Shown here: positions 1 through 8,259 of the stretch, piece by piece
Numbering within the stretch: the first letter of the stretch is position 1
Layout of the letters: each line of letters starts with the position of its first letter
Assembly: GCA_016296635.1 (NCBI GenBank)
Contig: JAEDIZ010000016.1
Location: 1-27,517, forward strand
From: Oscillospiraceae bacterium
Lineage (GTDB): Bacteria > Bacillota > Clostridia > Oscillospirales > Oscillospiraceae
Length of the DNA: 27,517 bases
Reading direction: 5' to 3'
Notes under the pieces: generated by a model
What the model was told of the DNA's origin: nothing
What the model saw: only the letters and a program-made list of their open reading frames with translations
The model's database searches: none
Program-made: the position numbers and the translations under genes

Positions 1-454
1 CGATCTCGTTGAGGCTCAGTTCCCGCGCAAGCACCACACGCTTAGCGCCAAGTTCATACCACGCTGTCGCGCAGACGTCGTTGGCGATCGACTGCTGCGT
101 GGGAATATGCCGCTCACAATGGGGCGCATATTTGCCGGCAAGCGTAAAGGCGCCGAGATCTGCCAGAATCAGCGCATCGACGCCTGCCGCATCCAGCTTT
201 TCCAGATGCGCAGGCAGAAGCGGCACTTCGTCACCTCTCGGCATGGTGTTGACGGTTGCGTGAACACGCACACCGTGCTCGTGGGCATACTTCACCGCAA
301 CCGGCAGCTCTTCATCGGAAAAGTTTCCGGTGAATGAGCGCATACCGAAGCTGGTTCCGGCAAGATAAACCGCGTCTGCGCCGTACAGAACGGCCATCTT
401 CATTTTTTCCATATCACCGGCAGGACTCAGGATTTCCGGTTTATTCTTTTTCAT
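1..454 (-). CDS. Peptidase U32 family protein, N-terminal part (cut by window edge)
   Basis: The first 151 codons of a U32-family protein run off the left edge. The start ATG (452-454) lies inside the end of mltG, a 14-base overlap, with a GGAGAAAG ribosome site about four bases upstream. The N-terminus reads MKKNKPEILSPAGDMEKMK, the typical U32 opening (PELLSPAG), followed by GADAVYLAG. Further in, TMPRGDEV and PTQQSIAND occur as in this family. Despite the 'peptidase' name, characterised relatives (E. coli RlhA and TrhP, B. subtilis YrrN and YrrO) are linked to hydroxylation of rRNA or tRNA bases. In B. subtilis the mltG homologue yrrL lies just upstream of yrrN/yrrO, so the neighbourhood agrees with a TrhP-like role. 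That role is inference: the catalytic half is outside the window. Confidence 0.9.
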   Translation of the reverse strand, partial: MKKNKPEILSPAGDMEKMKMAVLYGADAVYLAGTSFGMRSFTGNFSDEELPVAVKYAHEHGVRVHATVNTMPRGDEVPLLPAHLEKLDAAGVDALILADLGAFTLAGKYAPHCERHIPTQQSIANDVCATAWYELGAKRVVLARELSLNEI

Positions 455-1820
455 TTTCTTTCTCCAGCTTTTCAAGGAAGTCCAGATGTTCATAATAGGT
501 TTCCGAGAAGTAATGAACACCGGCATTGCTCAGGGCATAGAAATAATACTTTGATTCCGCAGGGTAAAGCGCCGCACGAATAGAATTGATGCCCGGATTT
601 GCGATGGGGCCTGCAGGCAGGCCTGCATTTGTGTAGGTATTATAGGGGCTGATAATTGCCTTATCTACATTCGTCAGATTTTCCTTGCGTTCGTCCAGAA
701 TATACTGAATGGTCGCATCGATTTCGAGGCACGGATACAGCTTGCTGCAAAGACGGTTATAGATGACGGATGCAATCATGGCGCTTTCGGATGTGCGCGC
801 TGTTTCTTTTTCAACAAGCGATGCAACCGTGATCACTTCATGCAGACCGATCCTAGTATTGGATATTTCCTCATCAGAGAAACCGCCTTCTCGCATTGCG
901 GCGTGGATGCGCTCGTTCAGCTCATCCACGGAGTCGCGCATCTCATCCGTAATTTTGGAATTGAAATTCCGCAGGAATTTATTGAGCACATTCTCCGCCT
1001 TGTCATTGAGATAAAATTCATAGGTATCCGGGAAAAGATACCCTTCCAGACGGTTTTTCTCCCCATACGGAATGGCCCGAAGGAAATCATAATCGAATTC
1101 AAAGGATGCCGCAGCCTTTTCAAGGTTTTCTGCAGAACAGACACCATGCTGTTCCAAAAGTGCAAACAGATCCTTGCACTCATACCCCTCCGGAACCGTA
1201 ATGGTTGTCGTGGCGCGTTCGCCCGAATTACCCGCCATGGCGTTGACTAGCGCATGATAGTCATAGATGCTGTTCAACTCATAGGTACCCGGAACAATTT
1301 TTCTCTCCGCATGGGAAAACATACAATAGAGCCGGAACAGCCAGTCATAGTCGACAAGACCGTTTTCCGTCATCAGCGTCGAAACATCCTGCATAGAGGC
1401 ATTTTCCGGTACCGTTATCATAACAGGCTTATCCGGTTTTGAAAGCGCGAGCACATCCTCCGCGCATTTCCAGCCAAAGACCGCCAAGAGAATCGATCCT
1501 GCCAGCAAACAGCAGACATAAACCAATGCCTTGACACCGGACGGGATCCGGATCTTTCCCGTATCATCTGTTTGCTCTGTTTTTTCCTCTTCATCCAGCG
1601 AGAGATCCGCGTACTCCTCCGGAAGCGTTGGCTCAAAGGCCGGCATTCCCGATACATTGCTCTGTTCGTCGGTTGGAATTTCTTCTTCATCGAACGAAAG
1701 ATTCTGCGTCCCCATCATCTCGTCGACCTTGGCAATTTCTTCTTTGGTCGAACGGATCAGATCATCCAACGAGAATTCTTCCGTATCGGTAAAGGCGTTA
1801 TTGTTTTCAGAATCGGCCAT
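441..1820 (-). CDS. mltG: Endolytic murein transglycosylase MltG (YceG-like)
   Basis: A 459-residue membrane-anchored enzyme that cuts nascent peptidoglycan strands and so sets glycan chain length. The start at 1820 is chosen because GGAGGA precedes it closely; an earlier in-frame ATG at 1886 lies inside the upstream gene. Residues 1-95 are an acidic, low-complexity cytoplasmic tail. A single membrane segment lies at about 96-117 (KALVYVCCLLAGSILLAVFGW). A LysM-like subdomain follows from about 134 (ITVPENASMQDVSTLM). The catalytic YceG domain contains TVASLVEKETA with the expected catalytic glutamate at 337, and the signature NAGLPAGPIANPG at 398-410. The acidic tail makes it longer than E. 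coli MltG (340 residues). It overlaps the U32 gene downstream and follows the DJ-1 gene by 22 bases, so it is surely part of one operon. Confidence 0.95.
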   Translation of the reverse strand: MADSENNNAFTDTEEFSLDDLIRSTKEEIAKVDEMMGTQNLSFDEEEIPTDEQSNVSGMPAFEPTLPEEYADLSLDEEEKTEQTDDTGKIRIPSGVKALVYVCCLLAGSILLAVFGWKCAEDVLALSKPDKPVMITVPENASMQDVSTLMTENGLVDYDWLFRLYCMFSHAERKIVPGTYELNSIYDYHALVNAMAGNSGERATTTITVPEGYECKDLFALLEQHGVCSAENLEKAAASFEFDYDFLRAIPYGEKNRLEGYLFPDTYEFYLNDKAENVLNKFLRNFNSKITDEMRDSVDELNERIHAAMREGGFSDEEISNTRIGLHEVITVASLVEKETARTSESAMIASVIYNRLCSKLYPCLEIDATIQYILDERKENLTNVDKAIISPYNTYTNAGLPAGPIANPGINSIRAALYPAESKYYFYALSNAGVHYFSETYYEHLDFLEKLEKENEKE

Positions 1821-1842
1821 AGTTCCTCCGTTCTCCATACGC

Positions 1843-2379
1843 TCAGTAGACAAGTCCCTTTTTAACATCGGCTGCCGTCTGCTCACCCTTCAGCGCTGCA
1901 AGCAATGCAAGTCCGAAGTTGTAGGCTGCACCCGGTGCTCTGCCGGTAATGATCTTTCCGTCACAGACGGCATCTGCATTCTGCATGATTGCCGTGCCCA
2001 TCTGTTCTTCCAACCCCGGATAACAGACAGCCTTTCTGCCGTCTGTGATATGAAGTTTTGCCAAAATAGTCGGCGCTGCGCAGATTGCGGTCACAAATCG
2101 GTCATGCTCCCACGCGTATTTCACAAGCTCCAATACGCTTTCGCAGCCGAGCATGGAATGAACACCGCCCATGCCGCCGGGCAGCATGATCATTTCCATA
2201 TCTTCCTTGCGGATTTCATCCACGGTGCAGTCCGCCTGCACGGTGATGCCGTGCGCAGCCTGAATCACACGCCCACCGATACCCGCAAATCTGACTTCCA
2301 CGCCGCCCCGGCGCAGAATGTCGCAGGGCGCAATTGCTTCAATGGGCTCAAAGCCGGATCCGAGAATGATATATACCAT
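1843..2379 (-). CDS. DJ-1/PfpI family protein (YajL/ThiJ-like)
   Basis: A 178-residue DJ-1 superfamily protein. The start at 2379 (MVYIILGSGFEP) follows a GGAGGA site; the ATG 18 bases earlier lacks this spacing. The nucleophile elbow is at 98-103 (AICAAP), with Cys100 as the reactive cysteine. Glu14 in GFEPIEA matches the glutamate that hydrogen-bonds this cysteine in DJ-1. The C-terminal block ITGRAPGAAYNFGLALL corresponds to the conserved SRGPGTAFEFAL-type segment. Members are assigned protein/glyoxal repair, redox sensing or chaperone roles, and the sequence alone does not decide between them. It sits between tmk (2-base gap) and mltG, clearly co-transcribed, but the operon partners do not suggest a substrate. 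Confidence 0.9.
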   Translation of the reverse strand: MVYIILGSGFEPIEAIAPCDILRRGGVEVRFAGIGGRVIQAAHGITVQADCTVDEIRKEDMEMIMLPGGMGGVHSMLGCESVLELVKYAWEHDRFVTAICAAPTILAKLHITDGRKAVCYPGLEEQMGTAIMQNADAVCDGKIITGRAPGAAYNFGLALLAALKGEQTAADVKKGLVY

Positions 2380-2381
2380 TT

Positions 2382-3050
2382 TTATTCCTCCAGACACGCA
2401 CGAATACGTGCCGCAATTTCTTCGTGAATATCTTCAATCGAACGCAATTGGCCGTCCTTCGCGCAGGAAATCACTGTCCAGCCGTAGAATGCAGCCGCCT
2501 GCCTTGCCGCCTCACGGCAGCGCATCAGGTATTCCTGATCCTTTTCATGAATATCAGCATGCGTATTGGTATCATGCTCACGCTTTCGCATCAGCTGTTC
2601 GGACAGCTCGATGGGCATATCGAGAAGGATCACAAGATCCGGCTTCGGAAGTCCCATTCTGCAATACTCCAGATCAGCAAGCCAGCCGAAAAATTCTTCT
2701 CTTTCGCCTTCTGCCATTTTGCTGCCCTGATGGACGGCATTGGAGGTCGTATATCGGTCGGAAAGCAAAAGCCCGCCATTATCATAATATTCCTGCCAGA
2801 CCTTTTTATAGGATGCATAGCGGTCAACTGCATAGAATGTGGAAGCCGCGTAGGCATTCACCGCATCGGGATCCTCTCCGAACTCACCGTTCAGATACAT
2901 CCGTATCAGGGCCGAAGACGGTTCCGTATACTGCGGAAACTGCAGTCTTTTGAAGGGAAGGCCGCTCTTATCCAGTTCCTTTGTCAAAAGAGAAAACTGT
3001 GTGGATTTACCCGTTCCGTCGGTTCCCTCGAACACAATCAGTTTACCCAT
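2382..3050 (-). CDS. tmk: Thymidylate kinase (dTMP kinase)
   Basis: A 222-residue P-loop kinase that phosphorylates dTMP to dTDP in the cytoplasm, needed for DNA synthesis. The start is set at 3050 (MGKLIVFEG) after a GAGGG site; an in-frame ATG at 3089 would overlap the upstream gene. The P-loop GTDGTGKST lies at residues 9-17, directly after the first beta strand, as in TMP kinases. The LLLSDRYTTSNAVHQG segment carries the DRY-type motif that contacts dTMP. DLVILLDMP is the later core strand of the fold. The gene is 5 bases from tagA upstream and 2 bases from the DJ-1 gene downstream, so expression is tied to this operon. Confidence 0.93.
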   Translation of the reverse strand: MGKLIVFEGTDGTGKSTQFSLLTKELDKSGLPFKRLQFPQYTEPSSALIRMYLNGEFGEDPDAVNAYAASTFYAVDRYASYKKVWQEYYDNGGLLLSDRYTTSNAVHQGSKMAEGEREEFFGWLADLEYCRMGLPKPDLVILLDMPIELSEQLMRKREHDTNTHADIHEKDQEYLMRCREAARQAAAFYGWTVISCAKDGQLRSIEDIHEEIAARIRACLEE

Positions 3051-3055
3051 ATGTC

Positions 3056-3775
3056 TTACCCTCTTATTCTTTTGATCACGACCGCCCACAGATACTTGGG
3101 CAGGCGGAGCATTCTCTTAAAGCGCTTCGGCTCTTTGATCAGCCTGTAAAGCCATTCAAGATTCATTCGGATCATCCACTTCGGAGCACGCTTTACCGTT
3201 CCGGCAAAAGCGTCAAGCGAACCGCCTAGTCCAATCATCAGCTTCGTGTTTAACACCTGCTGATGCGCCTTCATGAAAATCTCCTGCTTCGGTGCGCCGA
3301 GGCAGACAAACAGAACATCCGGCGCGCAGGCATTGATTTTTTCAATAACCGGGCCTTCGTCCTTAAAATATCCGTCCGCCATGCCGCAGATATTCAGACC
3401 CGGATGCTTTTCAATCATCTTTTCCGCCGCCATCTCGGCAATGCCGGGTTTGCTGCCGAGCAGATAAACGGACTTTCCGGTTTCAGCCAGCACGCCAAGA
3501 ACCTGATCTGCAAAATCGACACCTGCTACCTTCTGCTTGAGGGGCGTTTTCAGAATTTTAGAAGCCAGCACGACGCCCGCGCCATCCGGCAGGACCATAT
3601 CTGCACCGTTCAGCAGAGAACGAAGCGCCTCATCGTACAAAGCCTCATAAGCAATTTCTGCATTGGGGGTGACTGCGTAGCAGGTTTTATTGCCTGCAAG
3701 GATGCTCTTTGCACCTTCGACTGCCTCCTGCATGGAAACATTATCAAATTCGATTCCCATAATGTTGGTTTTCAT
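3056..3775 (-). CDS. tagA: WecG/TagA/CpsF family glycosyltransferase (GT26), TagA-like
   Basis: A 239-residue GT26 enzyme. In Bacillus-type pathways TagA adds N-acetylmannosamine to undecaprenyl-diphosphate-GlcNAc, the committed step of the wall teichoic acid linkage unit; relatives act in secondary polymer and capsule synthesis. Visible marks are TPNAE (36-40), PDGAGVV (63-69, with Asp64 aligning with the proposed catalytic base of TagA), KVAGVDF (82-88), YLLGSKPG, LGAPKQE (159-165), GLGGSLDAFAG (182-192), and a basic C-terminus (RAPKWMIRMNLEWLYRL, 196-212) that caps the active site and binds membrane in the characterised enzyme. The start at 3775 has only a weak GGGGT site; Met6 (3760) is the alternative. 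It is the first gene of the tmk-mltG operon, behind a strong promoter. Confidence 0.92.
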   Translation of the reverse strand: MKTNIMGIEFDNVSMQEAVEGAKSILAGNKTCYAVTPNAEIAYEALYDEALRSLLNGADMVLPDGAGVVLASKILKTPLKQKVAGVDFADQVLGVLAETGKSVYLLGSKPGIAEMAAEKMIEKHPGLNICGMADGYFKDEGPVIEKINACAPDVLFVCLGAPKQEIFMKAHQQVLNTKLMIGLGGSLDAFAGTVKRAPKWMIRMNLEWLYRLIKEPKRFKRMLRLPKYLWAVVIKRIRG

Positions 3776-3809
3776 AAATGCGCATACCCCACCACTGTAT
3801 TTTTTCTGT

Positions 3810-3838
3810 ATTTTATCACAACCGTTTTCATTTGTCCA
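3810..3838 (-). promoter_or_regulatory. Sigma-A-type promoter for tagA operon
   Basis: On the minus strand TGGACA (3833-3838) and TAAAAT (3810-3815) are separated by 17 bases, each with 5 of 6 consensus matches. The -10 lies 35 bases upstream of the tagA start codon. Confidence 0.75.
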
Positions 3839-3868
3839 CGCTCCGGCGTAAAAAGGATTCCCGTTTGT

Positions 3869-3896
3869 TTCACATTGGGCAGCTTCGGCATAAACT
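3869..3896 (+). promoter_or_regulatory. Possible promoter for the cysteine-rich gene
   Basis: TTCACA (3869-3874), 16-base spacer, TAAACT (3891-3896). The match is modest, but it is the best one between the tagA promoter and the start at 3943. Confidence 0.3.
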
Positions 3897-3942
3897 GTTA
3901 TGAAAGCCTGTGCTTTATAAAACAAAATGGGAGGTATATCCG

Positions 3943-4803
3943 ATGTCTGATACAACGGCATCCAGTCCCGCCTGTGATCTGCGCGGCATTCGTGAAGCGG
4001 TCTGCGTTCATACGGACAAAATCACCGACAGCTGCCTGGCAAAGGACTGTATAGAAGATCTTCATGTGTACTTAACTGTCGACTCTCAGCAGCTTTTAGA
4101 CTGCGCCACCAGCGTTCGCGCACGGTTTCTGGAATTGCTGCATGTAGATGTTGCCGTAGAGTCCGTCCCCTATTCTGCCGGATACTTTACTGTCGATGTC
4201 ACCTTCTACTACCGCGTCATTGCCGATGCCATCGTCTGCAGCGGCAGAGCGAATACCGTCACCGGGCTTGCAATCTTCTCCAAGCGTCTGGTACTTTTCG
4301 GCGGCGAAGCAAGCTCCAGAGTTTTCTCCAGTAGGGATACAACCGAAAACCTCTGCAAGCAGCAAATTCAGTCCGGCAGTCTGCCGAAGGCCGTGGTAGA
4401 AGCCGTTGATCCGATGATTCTCGGCTCAAAAATGCAGGATATGTGCGCATGCAGCTGCGGCTGTAATTGCGGCTGCCCTGCAGAAGCGCCTTCGATCCCG
4501 GAATCGCTTCTTGCCTGCTTCGACGAAGAACTCGTCCTCAGCGGCGAATGCAAGCGTCTGCTCGTGACGATCGGACAGTTTTCCATCACAAGAATGGAAC
4601 GGCCTACGCAGCTTCTTATTCCGAGCTTTGACTACTGCGTACCTACGAAAACCTGCCCTGCGGTCGGCGGAGCCAACACAGAAAGCCCCTGCGAGGTTTT
4701 CAGTCAGATTGAATTCCCAATGGACGCATTCTTCCCGTCCAGAAATGAGCCTTGCATCTCCCCAGCAGACAGCTGCACCGGCTGCTGCCGCACCGGAAAT
4801 TAG
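3943..4803 (+). CDS. Cysteine-rich conserved protein of unknown function
   Basis: A 286-residue protein with 22 cysteines. I cannot assign a function. The start at 3943 (MSDTTASSPACD) is chosen because GGGAGG precedes it by about 7 bases; an in-frame ATG at 3910 lacks a site. There is no signal peptide or membrane segment, so it is probably cytoplasmic. Residues 20-165 look like a beta-rich domain (CVHTDKITDSCLAKDCIEDL, then alternating strands such as YFTVDVTFYYRV). A CxCxCxCxCxC run lies at 168-178. A second shorter beta-rich part (about 190-265) follows, then a CxxCC tail (278-282). I recall similar uncharacterised proteins from Clostridia, but this is memory, not a search. The pattern might fit metal binding or disulfide cross-linking, as in spore coat proteins; both are speculation. 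It is monocistronic, between a divergent operon and a terminator. Confidence 0.85.
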   Translation: MSDTTASSPACDLRGIREAVCVHTDKITDSCLAKDCIEDLHVYLTVDSQQLLDCATSVRARFLELLHVDVAVESVPYSAGYFTVDVTFYYRVIADAIVCSGRANTVTGLAIFSKRLVLFGGEASSRVFSSRDTTENLCKQQIQSGSLPKAVVEAVDPMILGSKMQDMCACSCGCNCGCPAEAPSIPESLLACFDEELVLSGECKRLLVTIGQFSITRMERPTQLLIPSFDYCVPTKTCPAVGGANTESPCEVFSQIEFPMDAFFPSRNEPCISPADSCTGCCRTGN

Positions 4804-4815
4804 CAGAAAATCAGC

Positions 4816-4844
4816 AAAAACGCAGCTCAATGAGCTGCGTTTTT
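4816..4844. terminator. Bidirectional intrinsic terminator
   Basis: An inverted repeat CGCAGCTC/GAGCTGCG with a 3-base loop is flanked by five A on the left and five T on the right, so it works for both converging genes (the cysteine-rich gene and the glycosyltransferase). Confidence 0.85.
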
Positions 4845-4846
4845 GC

Positions 4847-5995
4847 TTACAGAATCTTCTTTTTTTCGAGAATCTCACACATCTGTGCAACTCGCGAATC
4901 CCAGGAGCTTTTGCGTCCCTCTTCAATTCTTGCTGCCGTTCTTGCAGGATCCGCATCTGCAAGCGCGTGTTCGCAGGCCTCTGCAAAGCCTTCCTTGGAA
5001 TCCGCAATCTCAATAAGTTCCGCATACTGCAGGATCTGATCCGGCTGGCGCGTGGAAACAATCGGTTTACCGGTTGCGAGGTATTCATAAAACTTGAGAG
5101 GACTGACATCCTTGCTGAGGTCGCTTTCCGCAAACAGATTCAGGCACGCATCAAACTGCGCGATATACTCCGGAAGCTTTTCATTTGGCTTCATGCCGAG
5201 GAAATGACAGTTTGGCATTTCCCGAAGCTCCGTCAGATCCACGCCCGGCTTTTCCTTTCCGATCCAGACGAAGTGCCAGTCCGGATGGAGTTTTGCAGCA
5301 TACTGTACAAATCCGTACTCAATGCAGCTCTGCAGCGCACCCACAAAGCCGAAGATCGGATGCGGAATTTCTTTCAGATCTTCCGGCACAGGCTGCGGAT
5401 CATTCGCCTTAACAAAGCGCTTAAAGTTTGCACCGTTAGGGATAAATACCGTTTCCGGCTGCGCTGCCGAAAGGCGCTCGGCAAGAGAAGCCGCCGTTGC
5501 AAAGCACTGATCCGTCTTTGCTGCCAGTTCCATCTCCATCTTGTCCACCTGCTGCGGATTCATCAAGCCGCCGTAAGCGGAGTGTCTGTCCACACAGTCA
5601 TAAACAAGACCGGTATGCGGAATGAAGTCCACCGCATCCACCGTCACCGGGGAATACACCCACAGCAGCGGCTTTTCAAAGCCGTGCTCCTGCATTTTTT
5701 TCCGGATATAGCGGGCAATGCGCTTCTGATTCAGACGATTGATTGCGCGCACCTTGTAAAAAAACGGCAGAACGGGCGGCAGACTGTATACCGAGATGTT
5801 TTCCTGCGGCTTGACGGCAGGCTGCCGATACTTTCTCATCAGCTCCTTCGCGCTCTTATCCCGCAGCGGTGCGATGACCGTGGCAGACGGATCAAAGTAA
5901 AGAATTTCTGCATCTTTGATTCTGCTCATGACCTGCTGCTTTCGCGTTGGAATCGGATACCACGGTGAAGTCGCAAGACATACAATTTGTTTCAT
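4847..5995 (-). CDS. Glycosyltransferase, GT4-like (TuaH-like)
   Basis: A 382-residue retaining glycosyltransferase of the GT-B fold, with no membrane segment, likely acting at the inner membrane face on a lipid-linked glycan. The N-terminal Rossmann half includes LLWVYSPVTVDAVDF and YDCVDRHSAY (132-141), a segment I associate with the TuaH group of teichuronic acid transferases. The C-terminal half has IPNGANFKRF, FGFVGAL (215-221) and the nucleotide-sugar binding motif SPLKFYEYLATGKPIV (298-313). Donor and acceptor cannot be deduced. The start ATG overlaps the stop of the upstream GT-CsaB gene by four bases (ATGA), indicating translational coupling. This pairing suggests both enzymes build the same pyruvylated polymer. 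Confidence 0.9.
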   Translation of the reverse strand: MKQIVCLATSPWYPIPTRKQQVMSRIKDAEILYFDPSATVIAPLRDKSAKELMRKYRQPAVKPQENISVYSLPPVLPFFYKVRAINRLNQKRIARYIRKKMQEHGFEKPLLWVYSPVTVDAVDFIPHTGLVYDCVDRHSAYGGLMNPQQVDKMEMELAAKTDQCFATAASLAERLSAAQPETVFIPNGANFKRFVKANDPQPVPEDLKEIPHPIFGFVGALQSCIEYGFVQYAAKLHPDWHFVWIGKEKPGVDLTELREMPNCHFLGMKPNEKLPEYIAQFDACLNLFAESDLSKDVSPLKFYEYLATGKPIVSTRQPDQILQYAELIEIADSKEGFAEACEHALADADPARTAARIEEGRKSSWDSRVAQMCEILEKKKIL

Positions 5996-8202
5996 GCTTT
6001 ATCCTCCAAAAGTCTCTTTGCCACCAGTTCATTTTCCTCTGCCCGGCTGCGAAGCTCCTCCACGCTGTAATTCTCCCGGTCTGCAAGCGCGGCGTCCGCC
6101 AGCGCACAAAGCTTTTCGGAAGAAACTTCTTCAAATTCCACGCAGTGCTTCTGTCCGATATAGCGCATAAATCCCGTGACCTTCGGATCGTAGCTGACTG
6201 CCACCAGCGGCGTTCCGACGCTGGACGCGAAGATCAGCGTATGCAGACGCATGGAAATCACAACTTTCATTTTCTTCATCATGCCGATGATGAGCTTTTC
6301 ATCTGAAGGCGCCGAAACGACGGGACACATACACGAAATAGCCTCGGCAGTCTCGCGGCAGGGTGCCGCATCGCGTCCCGGTTCCAGCGCGAAGAACACC
6401 GGCGTCAGGCCGCAGTCACGATAAACATGTTCCGCGCATTCGATAAACGCCTGCTTCTTTTCGGCAAAACCCGGCCAGGGACGCAGCACGAAAAGCGCAT
6501 ACTTTCCTTCAGGATCCAGCTCCTGCCCCAGCAGGAAGCCGTCTACCGCGCTCTCACTTCCCGCGTCAAGAAGGAGCGCCGGGTCCGCAGTCACATGGAT
6601 CTCCGGCTTTGTCACGCCCATGCTCGAAAGCTCCTTTGCGGACAGATCCTCGCGCAGCGTAATCGCGTCCACGTTTCGGTCAATGATTCTCGCGGCGAGT
6701 CTGCGGTTTCTTCCGCCGTTCACGGGGCCGATGCCGCACCCGTACATCAGAACGCGGCAGCCGCAGAGCTTTGCAAGACGGATCGAAAGCAGATAATACA
6801 GCAGAGAACGGGTGCTGGTCTGATTCTGGATCAGACTGCCGCCGCCGCTGATATAAAGCTTTGATTTCCGCATCGCCGGCAGAAACGCCAGCGGGTTGAA
6901 CGCATGAACCGCACCCACGTGATGCTCCAGCTTCGTCTGCATGGGATCGTGGGACAGAACACAGATCGGCAGATCCTCATCGATATGCTTCATCTGACGC
7001 AGAATTGCCTTCAGGATCGCCTCATCTCCGGCATTGCCCTTTCCGTAGGCGCCGCAGATCACAACGCCGTTTTTCTTTGTTTTCGGCAGCGTTTCCTTTC
7101 TCAGAATGCGGCGGTAGATTTCCTTCTGCCGACCGACCGTTGCATCTACGGAAAACTCGCTGCGCGCTTTTTCGAAGAGATTTTCCCCCATCTGCAGGCG
7201 GAACGCCGGATTGCCCGCGTAGCGCTTCATATGCTGCGCCAGCTGCGCATAATCCTGCGCTTCAAAAAGCAGACCCGTTACATCCGGCTCAATGATATAG
7301 GGAATGCCGCCGACATTGGAAGCGATGGTCGCACAATGCTGCCGGGCGCCCTCCGTCAGCGCATACGGGAAGGTTTCGGAAAGAGAGGTCAGCGTATTGA
7401 CGTCCAACGCAGAATAGAAGCTGTCCATATCGGAGACCCAGCCCGCAAAGACGACCGTACCCGCCGGGCAAAGCTCCTTCGCAAGCGTTTCAAGCATCTG
7501 CCGTTCCTCTCCGTCTCCGGCGATCAGCAGCCGCGATGACGGATACTCCTTTACCGCCTCCGCAAAACCGCGGATCAGCGTTGCGACGTCCTTGACCGGA
7601 TTGAGTCTTGCCGCAATACCAAACACAACAGAATCCGGCTCCGTCCGCAGACCGACGCTTTCAAAGTATTCCTCACGGCTGCGCGACGGTGTGTGACCGG
7701 AAAACTCCACGCCATTATAGATAGAGAACATCGTCTGTGCATCAAAACCGCGGGAAATGAGCAGCTGCGCCATGGCATCGGACACGCCGATATGATAATC
7801 GAACAGCCGCAGCGCCACGGAATTGATGGTGCCGTAGGTCAGGCGGTGAACCGGTCTTCCGAGATAGTCCAGACGATAATCCGAATGGACGGTCGTCACA
7901 ATCGGCACATGGATGCGCTGCCGCAGAATCGCACCGATCATGTTGGCTCTTGAGCCGTGGCAATGCACAACCTCAAACCCCTCCTGCCGGATCATATCGG
8001 AAAGCGTGCGCAGGCTTGCGCGAACTCCCGCCGAAAGAACCAGCGTATCGATGCCCATCTTTTTGGCATCCTCCGAAAATTCACCCTCCGTAAAGCAGAC
8101 AAGCCGCACCGTTTCCGTTTTTCCAAGTCCCTGCAGCAGCGACAGCACATGAGTCTTTGCTCCGCCGACGTCACCGCCGGAAATCAAATGCATGATTTTC
8201 AT
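5992..8202 (-). CDS. csaB: GT4 glycosyltransferase fused to CsaB-type polysaccharide pyruvyl transferase
   Basis: A 736-residue two-domain protein. Residues 1 to about 368 form a GT4 glycosyltransferase: the GGAKTH loop (13-18), HCHGSRAN (80-87), IYNGVEF (161-167), GIAARLNPVKD (195-205) and ETFPYALTE, whose two glutamates (276 and 284) give the E-x7-E motif. A short basic linker (about 369-378) leads to a pyruvyl transferase domain: VVICGAYGKGNAGDEAIL (380-397), YISGGGSLIQN (450-460), YGCGIGPV (487-494) and MRLHTLIFAS (651-660). CsaB transfers pyruvate from PEP onto N-acetylmannosamine of the secondary cell-wall polymer, the ligand of SLH domains. CsaB is commonly one domain of about 360 residues, so the fusion is notable. 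The start at 8202 follows GGAG. It heads a two-gene operon from its own promoter. Confidence 0.93.
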   Translation of the reverse strand: MKIMHLISGGDVGGAKTHVLSLLQGLGKTETVRLVCFTEGEFSEDAKKMGIDTLVLSAGVRASLRTLSDMIRQEGFEVVHCHGSRANMIGAILRQRIHVPIVTTVHSDYRLDYLGRPVHRLTYGTINSVALRLFDYHIGVSDAMAQLLISRGFDAQTMFSIYNGVEFSGHTPSRSREEYFESVGLRTEPDSVVFGIAARLNPVKDVATLIRGFAEAVKEYPSSRLLIAGDGEERQMLETLAKELCPAGTVVFAGWVSDMDSFYSALDVNTLTSLSETFPYALTEGARQHCATIASNVGGIPYIIEPDVTGLLFEAQDYAQLAQHMKRYAGNPAFRLQMGENLFEKARSEFSVDATVGRQKEIYRRILRKETLPKTKKNGVVICGAYGKGNAGDEAILKAILRQMKHIDEDLPICVLSHDPMQTKLEHHVGAVHAFNPLAFLPAMRKSKLYISGGGSLIQNQTSTRSLLYYLLSIRLAKLCGCRVLMYGCGIGPVNGGRNRRLAARIIDRNVDAITLREDLSAKELSSMGVTKPEIHVTADPALLLDAGSESAVDGFLLGQELDPEGKYALFVLRPWPGFAEKKQAFIECAEHVYRDCGLTPVFFALEPGRDAAPCRETAEAISCMCPVVSAPSDEKLIIGMMKKMKVVISMRLHTLIFASSVGTPLVAVSYDPKVTGFMRYIGQKHCVEFEEVSSEKLCALADAALADRENYSVEELRSRAEENELVAKRLLEDKA

Positions 8203-8230
8203 AGAGAACTCCTATCAAAAGAAATGACTC

Positions 8231-8259
8231 TTGTTTCCTGACAGATAATACAGTAAAAT
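8231..8259 (+). promoter_or_regulatory. Possible promoter for DUF4330-ligase operon, overlapping the divergent one
   Basis: TTGTTT (8231-8236), 17-base spacer, TAAAAT (8254-8259). The -10 is good and the -35 poor. It would overlap the minus-strand core promoter almost completely. An alternative -10, TATAGT at 8281-8286, lacks a convincing -35. Confidence 0.35.

Noticed and set aside
1531..2427. A 298-codon open frame on the plus strand
   Set aside because: It spans the mltG and DJ-1 genes in antisense, lacks a ribosome site, and both sense genes have clear family motifs.
4628..5968. A long open frame (446 codons) on the plus strand
   Set aside because: It is antisense to the glycosyltransferase at 4847-5995 and runs through the end of the cysteine-rich gene and the terminator. 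No ribosome site or recognisable domain; the composition is typical of a shadow frame.
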